In this document: positions 18,703-27,443 of the stretch, piece after piece
Position numbering within the stretch: the first letter of the stretch is position 1
How the letters are laid out: every line of letters begins with the position of its first letter
Source of the DNA: Mesobacillus zeae
Lineage (GTDB): Bacteria; Bacillota; Bacilli; Bacillales; Cytobacillaceae
Reading direction: 5' to 3'
Assembly: GCF_003570705.1 (NCBI RefSeq)
Contig: NZ_QWVT01000022.1
Span: 1 to 60,443, forward strand
Length of the DNA: 60,443 bases
Notes under the pieces: model-generated
What the model was told of the DNA's origin: nothing
What the model saw: the letters and a program-made list of their open reading frames with translations, nothing else
The model's database searches: none
Position numbers and translations under genes: made by a program

Positions 18703-18731
18703 AAAAAAACATTCTCCATAATTGGGGAGCA
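18703..18731 (-). terminator. rho-independent terminator within the cshA upstream region
   Basis: On the minus strand ACATGCTCC/GGAGAATGT forms a 9-bp stem with one mismatch and is followed by eight T residues. It lies about 220 bases before the cshA start and 250 bases downstream of the murF terminator. It therefore ends either a small RNA or an attenuated cshA leader. Confidence 0.7.
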
Positions 18732-18948
18732 TGTCCATTAACAGGATTTTCTTACGTAGACACTTGATGTTAATCTTAACATTGGCAGGAAGGGATTGCA
18801 ATGATAGAGGAGCGGGCAGCATGTCATTTCCCTCTAACACTGCGCCTCACCTGCCGCCAAAAAAATTAGTAAATCAAGGAAGTAACCATTAAAACGCAAT
18901 CCCTTTATTTATCTTTTCCCTTTTCCGTTATATTCACTCAAGCATTCA
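18732..18948 (-). ncRNA. possible small RNA or leader ending at 18703
   Basis: About 220 bases lie between the murF terminator and the terminator at 18703, with no supported gene. A 7-bp dyad (ATGTTAA/TTAACAT, 18767-18782) occurs within it. A 48-codon frame crosses the terminator and is not convincing. The call rests only on the isolated terminator. Confidence 0.3.
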
Positions 18949-18976
18949 ACAAAAAAGGGAAAATCCGACCTTCCCT
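18948..18976 (-). terminator. terminator of murF
   Basis: The stem AGGGAA/TTCCCT (18956-18961, 18971-18976) is followed on the minus strand by TTTTTTG, just past the murF stop. Confidence 0.75.
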
Positions 18977-18993
18977 GAAACTTGTCTTAATTT

Positions 18994-20367
18994 TTATTGC
19001 AATGCTGCAACAATGTCTTCAAGCTTCATTCCGCGCGAGGCTTTGACTAGGATAAGCGTTTCGCTGCTAACGTACTTCTTAAGCTCCGCCACAAGCTGTT
19101 CCTTATCATCAAACTGAAAAACACAATTCTCTCCCAAAGCTTCAATGGCTCCTTTGGCAATCAAAGCACCGAGGCTGCCATACGTGATCACATAATCAAC
19201 CTTGCCTTTTTCAAGCTCTGCGCCAATCCTGTAATGGTATTCTTCCTCAAGAGGCCCAAGTTCAAGCATATCCCCAAGTACTAGTATTTTCCTTGAAAAT
19301 CCGGAGAGATTGGAAACAAGATCTATCGCAGCTTTCATCGAAGTAGGACTGGCATTATAGGCATCGTTAATAATTTTCCCGCCGCTCGTTCCCTCTACCA
19401 TTTCCATCCGCATATTCGTGAGCCGCAACCCGGCAAAGCCATCGTTCATGCTTTCAAGCGGCACACCAAAAAACTCCGCTGCCAGCATGGCCGACAAGGC
19501 ATTAAGGATATTATGGGATCCGAGGACCGGCAAGTGATAAACCTGGCTTCCCCGGTTTGTCACGAAATTGCTTCCGCCCGTTGTCTGTTCAACCTGGACC
19601 GGATAAAGGTCATTCCCGGGAGTTTTCCCAAATGTTTTCATCTGCTCCTGCCGGCTGAATGCCGCAAGCCGCTCCTGAAGCAAAGGTTCGTCCCCGTGGA
19701 AAATAATTTGTCCGTCTTCCTTTAGCCCAAGAATAATTTCCAATTTTGCATCCGCAATGGCTTCCCTAGAACCTAGGTCAAGAAGATGTGCTTCACCAAT
19801 ATTGGTTATGATTACAGCGTCTGGGCGGGCAAGCTTTGTAAGAAATTCGATTTCCCCTCTGCTGCTCATTCCCATTTCAAGGACTGCAACCTCAGTATCC
19901 TGCTCAAGACTCAGAATGGTCAGAGGGAGGCCAATATGGTTATTAAAATTTCCCTCTGTTTTCTGAACCTTGTATTTTAGGCCAAGCAGGTTCGCTGCCA
20001 TGTCCTTTGTCGTGGTCTTTCCATTGCTGCCCGTTATCCCGACCACCTTAACGTTCAGCTCCTCACGGTAGCTGCGCGCAAGTTCCTGCAGTGCTTTTAG
20101 CGTGTCATCCACAATGACGATTGGCAAGTGAAGGGGAGGGTTCGGCACATCGGACTGCCAGAGTGCTGCCGCGGCCCCATTCTTAATTGCTTCTTCGACA
20201 TACTTGTGGCCATCAGTCTTTTCACCCTTAAATGGGATAAACAAGTTCCCTTTTCCAATCTTCCGGGTATCTATTGATACTCCTTTAACAGCAACATCTC
20301 TGAACTGTCCGCTGACGCTTCCGGTACCGACGGCTGCTGCTATGTCTATTAGCTTCTTTTGGATCAT
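18994..20367 (-). CDS. murF: UDP-MurNAc-tripeptide--D-alanyl-D-alanine ligase
   Basis: This 457-aa Mur ligase adds D-Ala-D-Ala to UDP-MurNAc-tripeptide, the last cytoplasmic step in precursor assembly. The ATP-binding loop is GITGSNGKTTTKDM, the central Mur motif EMGMSSRGEIEFL, and the C-terminal domain carries INDAYNASPTSMKAA. The length is normal. It follows ddl by about 130 bases in the same direction, so its dipeptide substrate and the ligase are made together. Confidence 0.97.
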   Translation of the reverse strand: MIQKKLIDIAAAVGTGSVSGQFRDVAVKGVSIDTRKIGKGNLFIPFKGEKTDGHKYVEEAIKNGAAAALWQSDVPNPPLHLPIVIVDDTLKALQELARSYREELNVKVVGITGSNGKTTTKDMAANLLGLKYKVQKTEGNFNNHIGLPLTILSLEQDTEVAVLEMGMSSRGEIEFLTKLARPDAVIITNIGEAHLLDLGSREAIADAKLEIILGLKEDGQIIFHGDEPLLQERLAAFSRQEQMKTFGKTPGNDLYPVQVEQTTGGSNFVTNRGSQVYHLPVLGSHNILNALSAMLAAEFFGVPLESMNDGFAGLRLTNMRMEMVEGTSGGKIINDAYNASPTSMKAAIDLVSNLSGFSRKILVLGDMLELGPLEEEYHYRIGAELEKGKVDYVITYGSLGALIAKGAIEALGENCVFQFDDKEQLVAELKKYVSSETLILVKASRGMKLEDIVAALQ

Positions 20368-20496
20368 AAATGGTTATCCTCCCATTAAAAATCAGGCTTC
20401 AGCAAGCTGGGAGCGGAAAAGCACTCCCCGCCCTCGGCGCTAAAGCAGTGAAAGGACAAGGCACCCCATTATCCTTTTGCGCCTTGTCTTCCTTGC

Positions 20497-21567
20497 CTAT
20501 ATGGTGTATTTGATATTTTGTTTCTGTTCATGGCGTTCGATTGCCAGTTGGACAAGCCGTTCGATCAGCTTTGGATACTCAAGGCCTGTATGTTTCCACA
20601 ACAGCGGGAACATGCTGAAAGGAGTGAATCCAGGCATTGTATTAACCTCATTGATGAGCAGCCTTCCATCGTTCGCAAGGAAGAAATCAGCTCGCACAAG
20701 ACCGGAACAATCAAGCGCTTTGTAAGCTTTTACAGCCATTTCCTTCAGCTCTTCATATTGATCAGCTGAAATTTCCGCTGGAATGATTAGCGCTGTATTG
20801 CCGTCTTCATACTTCGCTGTATAATCGTAAAAATCTTTTTTCGGAACGATTTCGCCGCAAACCGAGCATTCAGGATCATCATTCCCAAGAACGCCCATCT
20901 CGATTTCACGTGCAATTACGCCCTGTTCAATGATAATTTTCCTGTCAAACTGGAATGCTTCCTCGAATGCAGTTTCAAGCTCTGCCCGGCTTGTGCATTT
21001 GGAAATCCCTACGCTTGATCCAAGATTGGCAGGCTTGACAAAGCAAGGGTAGCCAAGCTTTTCTTCTGTTTTCTCATAAACAGCTGAGGCTTCCTTTTCC
21101 CACTCGCTCTTTAGGAAAGATACATAGTCCACCTGGGCGAGACCTGCCTGCGCAAAAATATTTTTCATGATAATTTTGTCCATTCCTGCTGCAGATGCAA
21201 GAACCCCATTCCCTACATACGGGAGATTCAGCAGTTCAAGCAGTCCCTGGACCGTACCGTCTTCCCCGTTTGGTCCGTGGAGAAGAGGAAAAATGACATC
21301 AAGTTTGCTATTGCCATTCTGAAATACAGCAGGGCTAAAAGCTGGGGACGGAAGAGCAGACTTGGAAGAAAACTCAAGCGCTTTTACATCCTCTGGAGGA
21401 GTGTCAAGCTGCTGCCCCTTCACCCATTCACCTTCTTCCGTTATGTAGATAGGATGTATTTCAAATTTACTAAAATCCAATGCTCTGGTTACAGCCAGTG
21501 CCGTTTGCATGGATACTTTATGCTCAGCTGATTTGCCGCCGTACAGCAGCCCGATTTTTGTTTTCAT
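20497..21567 (-). CDS. ddl: D-alanine--D-alanine ligase
   Basis: This 356-aa ATP-grasp enzyme joins two D-alanines. Signatures are [12 protein letters not shown] at the N-terminus, [30 protein letters not shown] and the metal-binding [18 protein letters not shown]. The active-site Tyr/Phe loop region is consistent with a D-Ala-D-Ala rather than D-Ala-D-Lac enzyme, but I cannot prove this by eye. It is upstream of murF. Confidence 0.97.
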   Translation of the reverse strand: MKTKIGLLYGGKSAEHKVSMQTALAVTRALDFSKFEIHPIYITEEGEWVKGQQLDTPPEDVKALEFSSKSALPSPAFSPAVFQNGNSKLDVIFPLLHGPNGEDGTVQGLLELLNLPYVGNGVLASAAGMDKIIMKNIFAQAGLAQVDYVSFLKSEWEKEASAVYEKTEEKLGYPCFVKPANLGSSVGISKCTSRAELETAFEEAFQFDRKIIIEQGVIAREIEMGVLGNDDPECSVCGEIVPKKDFYDYTAKYEDGNTALIIPAEISADQYEELKEMAVKAYKALDCSGLVRADFFLANDGRLLINEVNTMPGFTPFSMFPLLWKHTGLEYPKLIERLVQLAIERHEQKQNIKYTI

Positions 21568-21837
21568 ATATTAGGACCTCCAATTAATCTAATCCAGGTG
21601 TCCGTCATAAACACTGGATTATGGTGCGCCCGATTAAAAGGCGCTTTCGTTTTTATATTTTACCACTATCTGAGGCAAGAAAGGAGTACGATTCTCGTCT
21701 GAATATAAGATTTATTCGTCCGTAAAGCCTCAGACTTATATTTTCCTCTTTTAAACATATGAAACCATAGTCTTGTTTCAATACATCACCATTTTTAACG
21801 TCAAACTGACTAACTATTCCGTATATTCCTTTTAACA
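21568..21837. other. intergenic, no gene supported
   Basis: This gap separates the divergent ddl and symporter genes. A 66-codon minus-strand frame (21653-21853) lacks a ribosome site and recognisable features, so it is not called. Confidence 0.5.
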
Positions 21838-21866
21838 TTCCCACGCGAATCAATTATGTGTATAAT
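21838..21866 (+). promoter_or_regulatory. probable sigma-A promoter of the DAACS symporter gene
   Basis: TTCCCA (21838-21843), 17 bp, then a perfect TATAAT (21861-21866) lie 40 bases before the start codon. Confidence 0.5.
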
Positions 21867-21905
21867 CCATATATAAAATACAATTGTTTATTACAGGAGG
21901 ACAAC

Positions 21906-23102
21906 ATGAGAAAATTCGGACTGCTCCCAAAAATCATCCTCGCCATCGGACTTGGCATTGTTGCCGGCCTTATCCTTCCAGACTGGCCAATAAGAGTGTT
22001 TGCCACCTTCAACAGCATTTTTGGCAACTTCCTTGGCTTTGCCATTCCACTCATCATTATTGGCTTTATCGCTCCAGGAATTGCTTCACTGGGCCGTGGT
22101 GCGGGGCGTATGCTTGGCCTTACCACAGCACTCGCTTATGCTTCCACAGTCCTGGCAGGCTTGATTGCCTATTTCTCAGCAAGCACCTTGTACCCTTTTA
22201 TATTAAAAGAACAAGGCTTTCAGAAGTTTAAAAATCCGGAAAAAGCGTTGCTTGAGCCTTTCTTCAAAATAGACATGCCTCCTGTGATGGGAATCATGAC
22301 TGCACTATTGATCGCTTTCACGCTCGGACTTGGGCTGGCAGCAATCAAGGGTGATACGCTTCAAAAAGCAGTAGAAGATTTCAGGCAGATTGTCGAATTG
22401 CTCATAGAAAAGATGATCATTCCGCTCCTCCCCATCCATATATTCGGGATTTTCGCGAATATGACCCAAGGCGGGCAAGTATCTGCAATTATCAGCGTAT
22501 TCCTGAAGGTGTTCGTCATGATTATTGCCTTGCATCTTCTATACCTGGTTTTCCAATATAGCGTAGCAGGGGCAGCCGCAAAGAAAAATCCGATCAGAAT
22601 GCTGAAGGAAATGGCTCCAGCTTATATGACAGCCTTGGGCACCCAGTCTTCCGCTTCAACCATACCGGTCACCTTGAAGCATGCAAAAAAAATCGGAGCG
22701 CGTGAAAAAGTCGCTGACTTTTCCGTTCCGCTCTTGGCCACCATCCACTTGTCCGGCAGTACGATTACTCTCGTCAGCTGCAGTATGGCAGTCATGCTAC
22801 TACAATCAGAAGTTTATACTTTCCAAAAGATGCTGCCATTCATTCTCATGCTCGGAATTACGATGATTGCCGCCCCGGGAGTTCCCGGAGGAGCAGTAAT
22901 GGCTTCGCTAGGATTGCTTGAAACAATGCTTGGATTCAGCCCTACCATGATTTCCTTGATGATCGCTCTCTACCTCGCGCAGGACAGCTTCGGGACAGCA
23001 TGCAACGTCACCGGCGATGGAGCGCTCACCGTTCTAACCGACAAGCTGAGCGGAAAGAAGAATGTATCCGTTAAGAAACCAAAACCTGTTTCGGTTTCTT
23101 AA
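21906..23102 (+). CDS. dicarboxylate/amino acid:cation symporter (DAACS family)
   Basis: This 398-aa membrane protein belongs to the sodium/proton-coupled glutamate/dicarboxylate family. It has about eight transmembrane helices, a re-entrant serine-rich loop (GTQSSASTIPVTL) and the C-terminal substrate-site region SFGTACNVTGDGALTVL. The start is MRKFGLLPK, preceded by AGGAGG; an upstream in-frame ATG has no site. The substrate (dicarboxylate, Glu/Asp or Ser/Thr) cannot be told by eye. It is monocistronic with its own terminator. Confidence 0.9.
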   Translation: MRKFGLLPKIILAIGLGIVAGLILPDWPIRVFATFNSIFGNFLGFAIPLIIIGFIAPGIASLGRGAGRMLGLTTALAYASTVLAGLIAYFSASTLYPFILKEQGFQKFKNPEKALLEPFFKIDMPPVMGIMTALLIAFTLGLGLAAIKGDTLQKAVEDFRQIVELLIEKMIIPLLPIHIFGIFANMTQGGQVSAIISVFLKVFVMIIALHLLYLVFQYSVAGAAAKKNPIRMLKEMAPAYMTALGTQSSASTIPVTLKHAKKIGAREKVADFSVPLLATIHLSGSTITLVSCSMAVMLLQSEVYTFQKMLPFILMLGITMIAAPGVPGGAVMASLGLLETMLGFSPTMISLMIALYLAQDSFGTACNVTGDGALTVLTDKLSGKKNVSVKKPKPVSVS

Positions 23103-23115
23103 AATTTAAAAGTAA

Positions 23116-23144
23116 AACCCAGCCACCTGCTGGCTGGGTTTTTT
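23116..23144 (+). terminator. terminator of the DAACS symporter gene
   Basis: The stem AACCCAGCC/GGCTGGGTT (23116-23124, 23132-23140) runs into TTTTT. The same stem recurs at 23482-23508. Confidence 0.9.
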
Positions 23145-23292
23145 GTGCATCAGAAAACAGGAGGTCTCCTGAGATGGGGGAACTTGAGAGGTTCGAGCTC
23201 TCTCTTTTCCTATGTTAAGCACTGCTTTTTACGATAAAAATCTTTCAGAAACGGCATTTCGCGGTCGGGAGAGGGTTTCATGTCTGACCCGG

Positions 23293-23417
23293 AAGCAGGG
23301 TATCGACCAGCTTGTTCAGGATATCAGCCACTTTTGTGATAAATCAACCAACCTTGATGTTTTTCCGATCAACCTGCGAAAGATAACAGCCAGCCCACTC
23401 GATATATCAACCAAACG
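23293..23417 (-). repeat. degenerate 21-bp tandem repeat, array 2
   Basis: Read on the minus strand, six units start at 23417, 23396, 23375, 23354, 23333 and 23313, with lengths 21, 21, 21, 21, 20 and 21. They share the GGTTGATATATC / GGTTGATCGG / GGTTGATTTATC core with array 1 at 1308-1436. The array lies in a 570-bp gap with no intact gene. Confidence 0.75.
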
Positions 23418-23481
23418 AACTATCCATCACTCTTTCTAATAACCTCCGTTATTTACCGCAAATCCATTCCCGACAACCTAA

Positions 23482-23508
23482 AAACCCAGCCGCATAATGG
23501 CTGGGTTT
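23482..23508 (-). terminator. terminator-like hairpin, same stem as 23116-23140
   Basis: The 10-bp stem AAACCCAGCC/GGCTGGGTTT has loop GCATAAT. It is followed by T-rich sequence in both directions and would end transcription of the uspA remnant and the gene at 23672. Confidence 0.75.
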
Positions 23509-23516
23509 CATTTTAA

Positions 23517-23633
23517 CTATTTTACGATCATGCCGGGTGCTTTAGCCCGTTTTGCTACCTTATGGCTTACACTTCCCAGCACCGTTTCCTGAAAGGAATT
23601 TACCCCTCGGCTACCAATGGCCACAATGTAGAA
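23517..23633 (-). pseudogene. universal stress protein (UspA) C-terminal remnant
   Basis: The minus strand encodes IVAIGSRGVNSF, then QETVLGSVSHKV, then AKRAKAPGMIVK and a stop. This is the nucleotide-binding G-x2-G-x9-G-S region and last strand of UspA proteins. An in-frame TGA occurs just upstream and no N-terminal part is present, so only about 38 codons of a 140-150-residue protein remain. It sits between repeat array 2 and the next gene. Confidence 0.75.
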
Positions 23634-23671
23634 TCAACATCATTCGGAAACTTCACTATGGAAGGAGGCTG

Positions 23672-24448
23672 TCATTGCGCCAACAAGCTCCACTCTTTCA
23701 GCTTTTTATCAAAAATCAGCTTGCCTGCAAAAGGACTTCCTAGTGCCTGCAAAAATTCTTCATACATATCATCCATATTTGAGAAATCCCCTACCGCCCA
23801 GATTGGAATTTCCATCCTGTTCCGGTTTTGCCCAATGTTCTTGAAAGAAAAAACCGCCCCTTCTTTCAGCACCGGGCTCAGCGATTTTAATATTTCCTTA
23901 TTGATTGGCGGGTATAGTCTCTTTTTCCGAATACCGAACAGGCTTTTTTCCGGTCTTAGTTCAGCAAGCTTTCCTGGGATCGCCTCGCTTAATACTCGGA
24001 AGAAATCATTTAGGTTACGGTAGTAAATTTTATTAAACCAGCCATCCTCCTGCGCCAAATATACAAACCGGTTCCCAAGCTGATTATAAAAAGGCAGCTT
24101 GAGGTGGTGTTTAATATGCCCAAGGTAGAGAATTTCCGCTATTTCATGCCCTGTCAGTACATTAAGCCCTTCCACTTCTTCAAAGTCCATCCAGCAGAAG
24201 TCCCCGTAAGTCCGGACATCATCAGCCACCAACTTCCCGATGCGTTCCTGGGGCACGTACTGCAGCATTGTATGCCTGTTATATTCACCATCTTCAAAAT
24301 TATGCTTTAAAAGCAGAATATTAGCCATTGAATCGGCCAGGGACCGAGCAAATTCAATAAACTCTATTCCGCATGACAGCACGTATTGATCCCTCTCGTT
24401 CAAATGAACATAAAGGAGATCCCCGTTAAATGGCTGACTCTTCCTCAA
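23672..24448 (-). CDS. uncharacterised 258-aa soluble protein
   Basis: I do not recognise a characterised family. The likely start is TTG at 24448 (LRKSQPFNGD), seven bases after GGGAGGG; the open frame extends 15 codons further without a better site. The protein is soluble with no signal peptide. It is rich in aromatic and acidic residues, and an HEIAEILYLGHIKHHL segment stands out in the middle. I recall similar Bacillus proteins carrying misleading transporter names, but nothing here looks membrane-bound. It is monocistronic. Confidence 0.75.
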   Translation of the reverse strand: MRKSQPFNGDLLYVHLNERDQYVLSCGIEFIEFARSLADSMANILLLKHNFEDGEYNRHTMLQYVPQERIGKLVADDVRTYGDFCWMDFEEVEGLNVLTGHEIAEILYLGHIKHHLKLPFYNQLGNRFVYLAQEDGWFNKIYYRNLNDFFRVLSEAIPGKLAELRPEKSLFGIRKKRLYPPINKEILKSLSPVLKEGAVFSFKNIGQNRNRMEIPIWAVGDFSNMDDMYEEFLQALGSPFAGKLIFDKKLKEWSLLAQ

Positions 24449-24609
24449 AACAATACCCTCCCGGAACAATAATAGGGATAAAAACAGCAGCAAATTCCAG
24501 CTTAAACCAGAAGCTTATGACGATCTTATTCACTTCCTTATCATACCAAAAATCTCGCTGAATTTCTTTCTTGAGCTTGCTTTTTATCCTAGAATATTTC
24601 CAGCCTTTA

Positions 24610-25473
24610 TCAAGCCCTCAGAGAAGCCCGTCCATTCCTGATTTTCAAGACGGACAGCAACAGGAAAAACAGCATAAATAAACCCATTGCTGACAAGCCG
24701 GCATAATCGTAATGCAATAGTTTGAACACCGTTCCTGATACCATTACAATATATAATGTGCCGAGCAGCGGCTTCATTTCCCCGTTTTTGAAAAAGGCAG
24801 TCAGCCTTGCACCGAGCTGCGAGCCTGCCAGTCCCCCGCATACAAGCAATGCCCCATGGAGATAATCGATGTGGACTTCCGTTGCATAGGAAGCAAAGCC
24901 TGTCCCTGCAATCATCAAGACTGCAAGAAGACTTGTCCCTACCGCTTTTCTAGGCTCGAAGCCAAGAAGTGTCACGAGCAGTGGGACGATGAGGAAGCCA
25001 CCCCCCACCCCCATAGCTGCAGAAGTAAAACCTGCCCCAAGACCAATAGCAAAAAGCTTCCAAGGCTGCCGTAAGTGCCTGCCCTCAAGCGAATGACTTT
25101 CTCTCACTCTCGGCTTGATCATTTGATAGGCAAAATAGGAGAGCATGACAATGTAAAGAGATGGAATGGCAATCGCATCCCACCCTCTCGATTCAAGGAA
25201 GAATACAAACGGGTGAGCAGCCTGTGTCGCTACAGCTCCGCTTAATCCGAGAACCAGTCCATCGGTCCAGCGGATATTTCCTAAAGATATATGAGCCAGA
25301 ATGCCTGATGAAGAAGTACCAACTGTAAAAAGAAGGCTTGTTGTAATGGCTTCAAGCGGCGACAGCCCGATGAGCAGCAGAACAGGTGTCAGTATGAACC
25401 CGCCGCCGACTCCGAAAAAACCTGACAGGATACTGATGAACCCGCCCAGAAGAAAAAATATAATAAGTTCCAC
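24610..25473 (-). CDS. TauE/SafE family sulfite/anion exporter-like permease
   Basis: This 287-aa membrane protein has about eight helices in two repeats, each opening with the family's glycine-rich motif: GFFGVGGGFILTPVLLL near residue 20 and GAGFTSAAMGVGGGFLIVPLL near 155. Family members move sulfite, sulfoacetate or other organosulfur anions; the substrate here is unknown. The start is GTG, eight bases after GGGGTG. It is divergent to the DedA gene. Confidence 0.9.
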   Translation of the reverse strand: MELIIFFLLGGFISILSGFFGVGGGFILTPVLLLIGLSPLEAITTSLLFTVGTSSSGILAHISLGNIRWTDGLVLGLSGAVATQAAHPFVFFLESRGWDAIAIPSLYIVMLSYFAYQMIKPRVRESHSLEGRHLRQPWKLFAIGLGAGFTSAAMGVGGGFLIVPLLVTLLGFEPRKAVGTSLLAVLMIAGTGFASYATEVHIDYLHGALLVCGGLAGSQLGARLTAFFKNGEMKPLLGTLYIVMVSGTVFKLLHYDYAGLSAMGLFMLFFLLLSVLKIRNGRASLRA

Positions 25474-25545
25474 TTAATAAACACCCCGCAAACAGACACG
25501 CTTTTTCTCCACTCTACCATGAAAGGGTTACCCGCGCTTAGATAT

Positions 25546-25575
25546 TTGGGCAGTATCACCAGAAAATGCTATACT
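25546..25575 (+). promoter_or_regulatory. probable sigma-A promoter of the DedA gene
   Basis: TTGGGC (25546-25551), 18 bp, then TATACT (25570-25575) with a TGC extended -10 lie 50 bases before the start codon. Confidence 0.5.
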
Positions 25576-25624
25576 TCTACATGTAGCTGGAAAAGTAACC
25601 ATACAAAAGGAGATTTTATTATTC

Positions 25625-26200
25625 ATGACAGAAATTATTGACTCTATTGGAACATGGCTGATGAACTATGGGATATTGGGTTTATTTTTTGTTTCCTTCA
25701 CCGAGTCCTCCTTTTTCCCGATCCCTCCCGACGTTCTGATGATTCCCATGGGAATCGCCAATCCCGACAAGGCACTGCTGTACGCGTTGGTGACAACTGT
25801 AGGTTCAGTTCTTGGAGCGCTTCTAGGCTGGTATATCGGGAAAAAGGTCGGCCGGCCGGTACTGAGGTACTTTATATCTGAAGAGCGAATCTTAAAGGTA
25901 GAACATTATTTCCAAAAATACGGGGCCATGGCCATTCTTATTGCGGGCTTTACCCCCATCCCATACAAAGTCTTTACCATTTTTTCCGGCGTATCCAACG
26001 TTAAAATTTCGAAGCTTCTCTTTTGGTCAGTAGTCGGCCGCGGACTCCGCTTTTTCCTGGAGGCAGCCATCATTATCGCCCTTGGAGACAAAGCCAAGCC
26101 TTTTATCGAGGAAAACTTCGGTATGCTTACAGGGCTTGTTGGTATTACTGCCGTAGCGGCCTATGTAGTCTATCTTTTAGTATCCAGAAAACGAGCATAA
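25625..26200 (+). CDS. DedA-family (VTT domain) membrane protein
   Basis: This 191-aa membrane protein of the DedA/SNARE-associated family probably acts in lipid flipping or membrane homeostasis. Typical motifs are FVSFTESSFFPIPPDVLMIPMG near the N-terminus, GALLGWYIGKKVGRPVLRYF, and the basic FTPIPYKVFTIFSGVSNV segment. About four to five hydrophobic stretches are present. It has its own promoter and terminator. Confidence 0.9.
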   Translation: MTEIIDSIGTWLMNYGILGLFFVSFTESSFFPIPPDVLMIPMGIANPDKALLYALVTTVGSVLGALLGWYIGKKVGRPVLRYFISEERILKVEHYFQKYGAMAILIAGFTPIPYKVFTIFSGVSNVKISKLLFWSVVGRGLRFFLEAAIIIALGDKAKPFIEENFGMLTGLVGITAVAAYVVYLLVSRKRA

Positions 26201-26221
26201 CCATACATTGATCATGGTAAT

Positions 26222-26259
26222 AACGGCCAGTCTCCTTTTTCGGGGGAGGCCGTTTTTTT
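26222..26259 (+). terminator. terminator of the DedA gene
   Basis: The stem AACGGCC/GGCCGTT with an inner TCTCC/GGGGGA extension is followed by TTTTTTT. Confidence 0.9.
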
Positions 26260-26476
26260 AGACGAAACTCTTTAGTTTACACATATACCACATGTAAAGA
26301 GCTGACATTAGTAAAAATCTTAACCCCGGAAGCCCCAATACAAAAAAGATCGCCTTTTACCCAGCTATAAATCAGCTAAGTAATGACGACCTTGTCTAAG
26401 CATAATCCTCAAAAAAAATACTTTCACAACCTGCGCTTAAATCAAACCTTCTTTTTCAGAGCAGATACTGTAACAA

Positions 26477-26620
26477 TCAGACAGAGAAATATTCAATGAA
26501 GAATACAACAACCGTAATAATAAACGCATAAAAACTTAGATGCAGCAAAATAGTAGCAAAAAAAGCTTTTAACCTTGCAAAGGGCATTGTTGCTTCTTTT
26601 TTCCGAACCCGAGTCCTCAT
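26477..26620 (-). CDS. small single-pass membrane protein, 47 aa
   Basis: This 47-codon frame begins MRTRVRKKEAT and ends in a stop at 26477. AGGAGG lies five bases before the ATG, a strong site. The N-terminal 18 residues are basic, followed by one hydrophobic helix (FFATILLHLSFYAFIITVVV) and a short FFIEYFSV tail. That layout fits an inner-membrane peptide with its N-terminus inside. I do not recognise the family. It lies downstream of, and on the same strand as, the cobalamin/ECF operon, separated by about 130 bases. Confidence 0.65.
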   Translation of the reverse strand: MRTRVRKKEATMPFARLKAFFATILLHLSFYAFIITVVVFFIEYFSV

Positions 26621-26750
26621 GGCATCCTCCTACTGAATAAAATACCATCCCCGCCATATTCTTCTTTTCATTAATCATAGCATATTGAACACTCGATTTG
26701 TCGGACAAATCCAACAATATCCTGAATCTTAAACTTAATGCAGGCCGCCA

Positions 26751-27443
26751 TCATTCTAACAGTCCGTACTTGCGTTTAAACCGGGATAGGGTCTTAATAA
26801 ACTGATCGCCGAATACAAGGAGGAAAACAACATTCGCGATTGAGTGGAACGTATCAAACAAGAGGCTCGCTCCAAAATATGCTACCACTGCATCCATGGT
26901 CAGGGTATTCCCGCCTCCGCCTAGCGAAAACAGCCCCCACAGATTCATGATAAAACCAAACAGGAAGCCCCAGATGATGCCGTAGACCGCCCTGCCCCAC
27001 TTGTTCTGCATAAAGCTCCTGTTTCTCAGTAGCCCCGAAACCAACCCGATCAATCCCCATGCAGCCATTTGCCACGGCGTCCACGGCCCCTGCCCCAAAA
27101 CCATATTGGAAGCAAGCGCCGCTACTCCTCCAACCATAAATCCCGCTTCGGCACCGAACACCAGACCAGTAACTATAATCACAAATGTCGTCGGCTGTGC
27201 GCCGGGAATGCTTGCAAACGGTATCCGGCCAACAGAGGCAATTGCTGCAATAACCGCAATCAAGACCAGCTCGCCGACCTCCATTTTCCTGTTTTCAAAC
27301 CTCGCCAGCAAAAAGAGAATGCCCGCAGCCATGACGCCAAAGCTGAGCAGGATATAATGTTCTGCGCGCCAAGCGGATACAATCAATAACAGTATAACTG
27401 CCATAATCAGCAGAGTGGAGGCCGCTACTTTATTCCGAAGCAT
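26751..27443 (-). CDS. ECF transporter S component (probable cobalamin specificity)
   Basis: This 230-aa integral membrane protein has about six helices and the ECF S-component look: LIAVIAAIASVGRIPFASIPGAQPTTFVIIVTGLVFGAEAGFMVGGVAALASNM. It is the substrate-binding subunit. It overlaps the fused ATPase gene by 19 bases and is last in the operon behind the cobalamin riboswitch, so vitamin B12 or a corrinoid precursor is the likely cargo. Specificity is inferred from regulation and neighbours, not from a binding motif. Confidence 0.85.
   Translation of the reverse strand: MLRNKVAASTLLIMAVILLLIVSAWRAEHYILLSFGVMAAGILFLLARFENRKMEVGELVLIAVIAAIASVGRIPFASIPGAQPTTFVIIVTGLVFGAEAGFMVGGVAALASNMVLGQGPWTPWQMAAWGLIGLVSGLLRNRSFMQNKWGRAVYGIIWGFLFGFIMNLWGLFSLGGGGNTLTMDAVVAYFGASLLFDTFHSIANVVFLLVFGDQFIKTLSRFKRKYGLLE

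Noticed and set aside
18694-18870. 48-codon minus-strand frame upstream of cshA (begins MLPAPLSLQ)
   Set aside because: It runs through the terminator stem and T-run at 18703-18731, so it would not be transcribed whole; the composition is not protein-like.
21653-21853. 66-codon minus-strand frame between ddl and the symporter gene
   Set aside because: It has no ribosome site, a TTG start, no recognisable domain, and overlaps the symporter promoter region.
23293-23417. CRISPR array
   Set aside because: The 20-21 bp units are head-to-tail and degenerate, with no distinct repeat/spacer division and no cas genes nearby. The same holds for 1308-1436.
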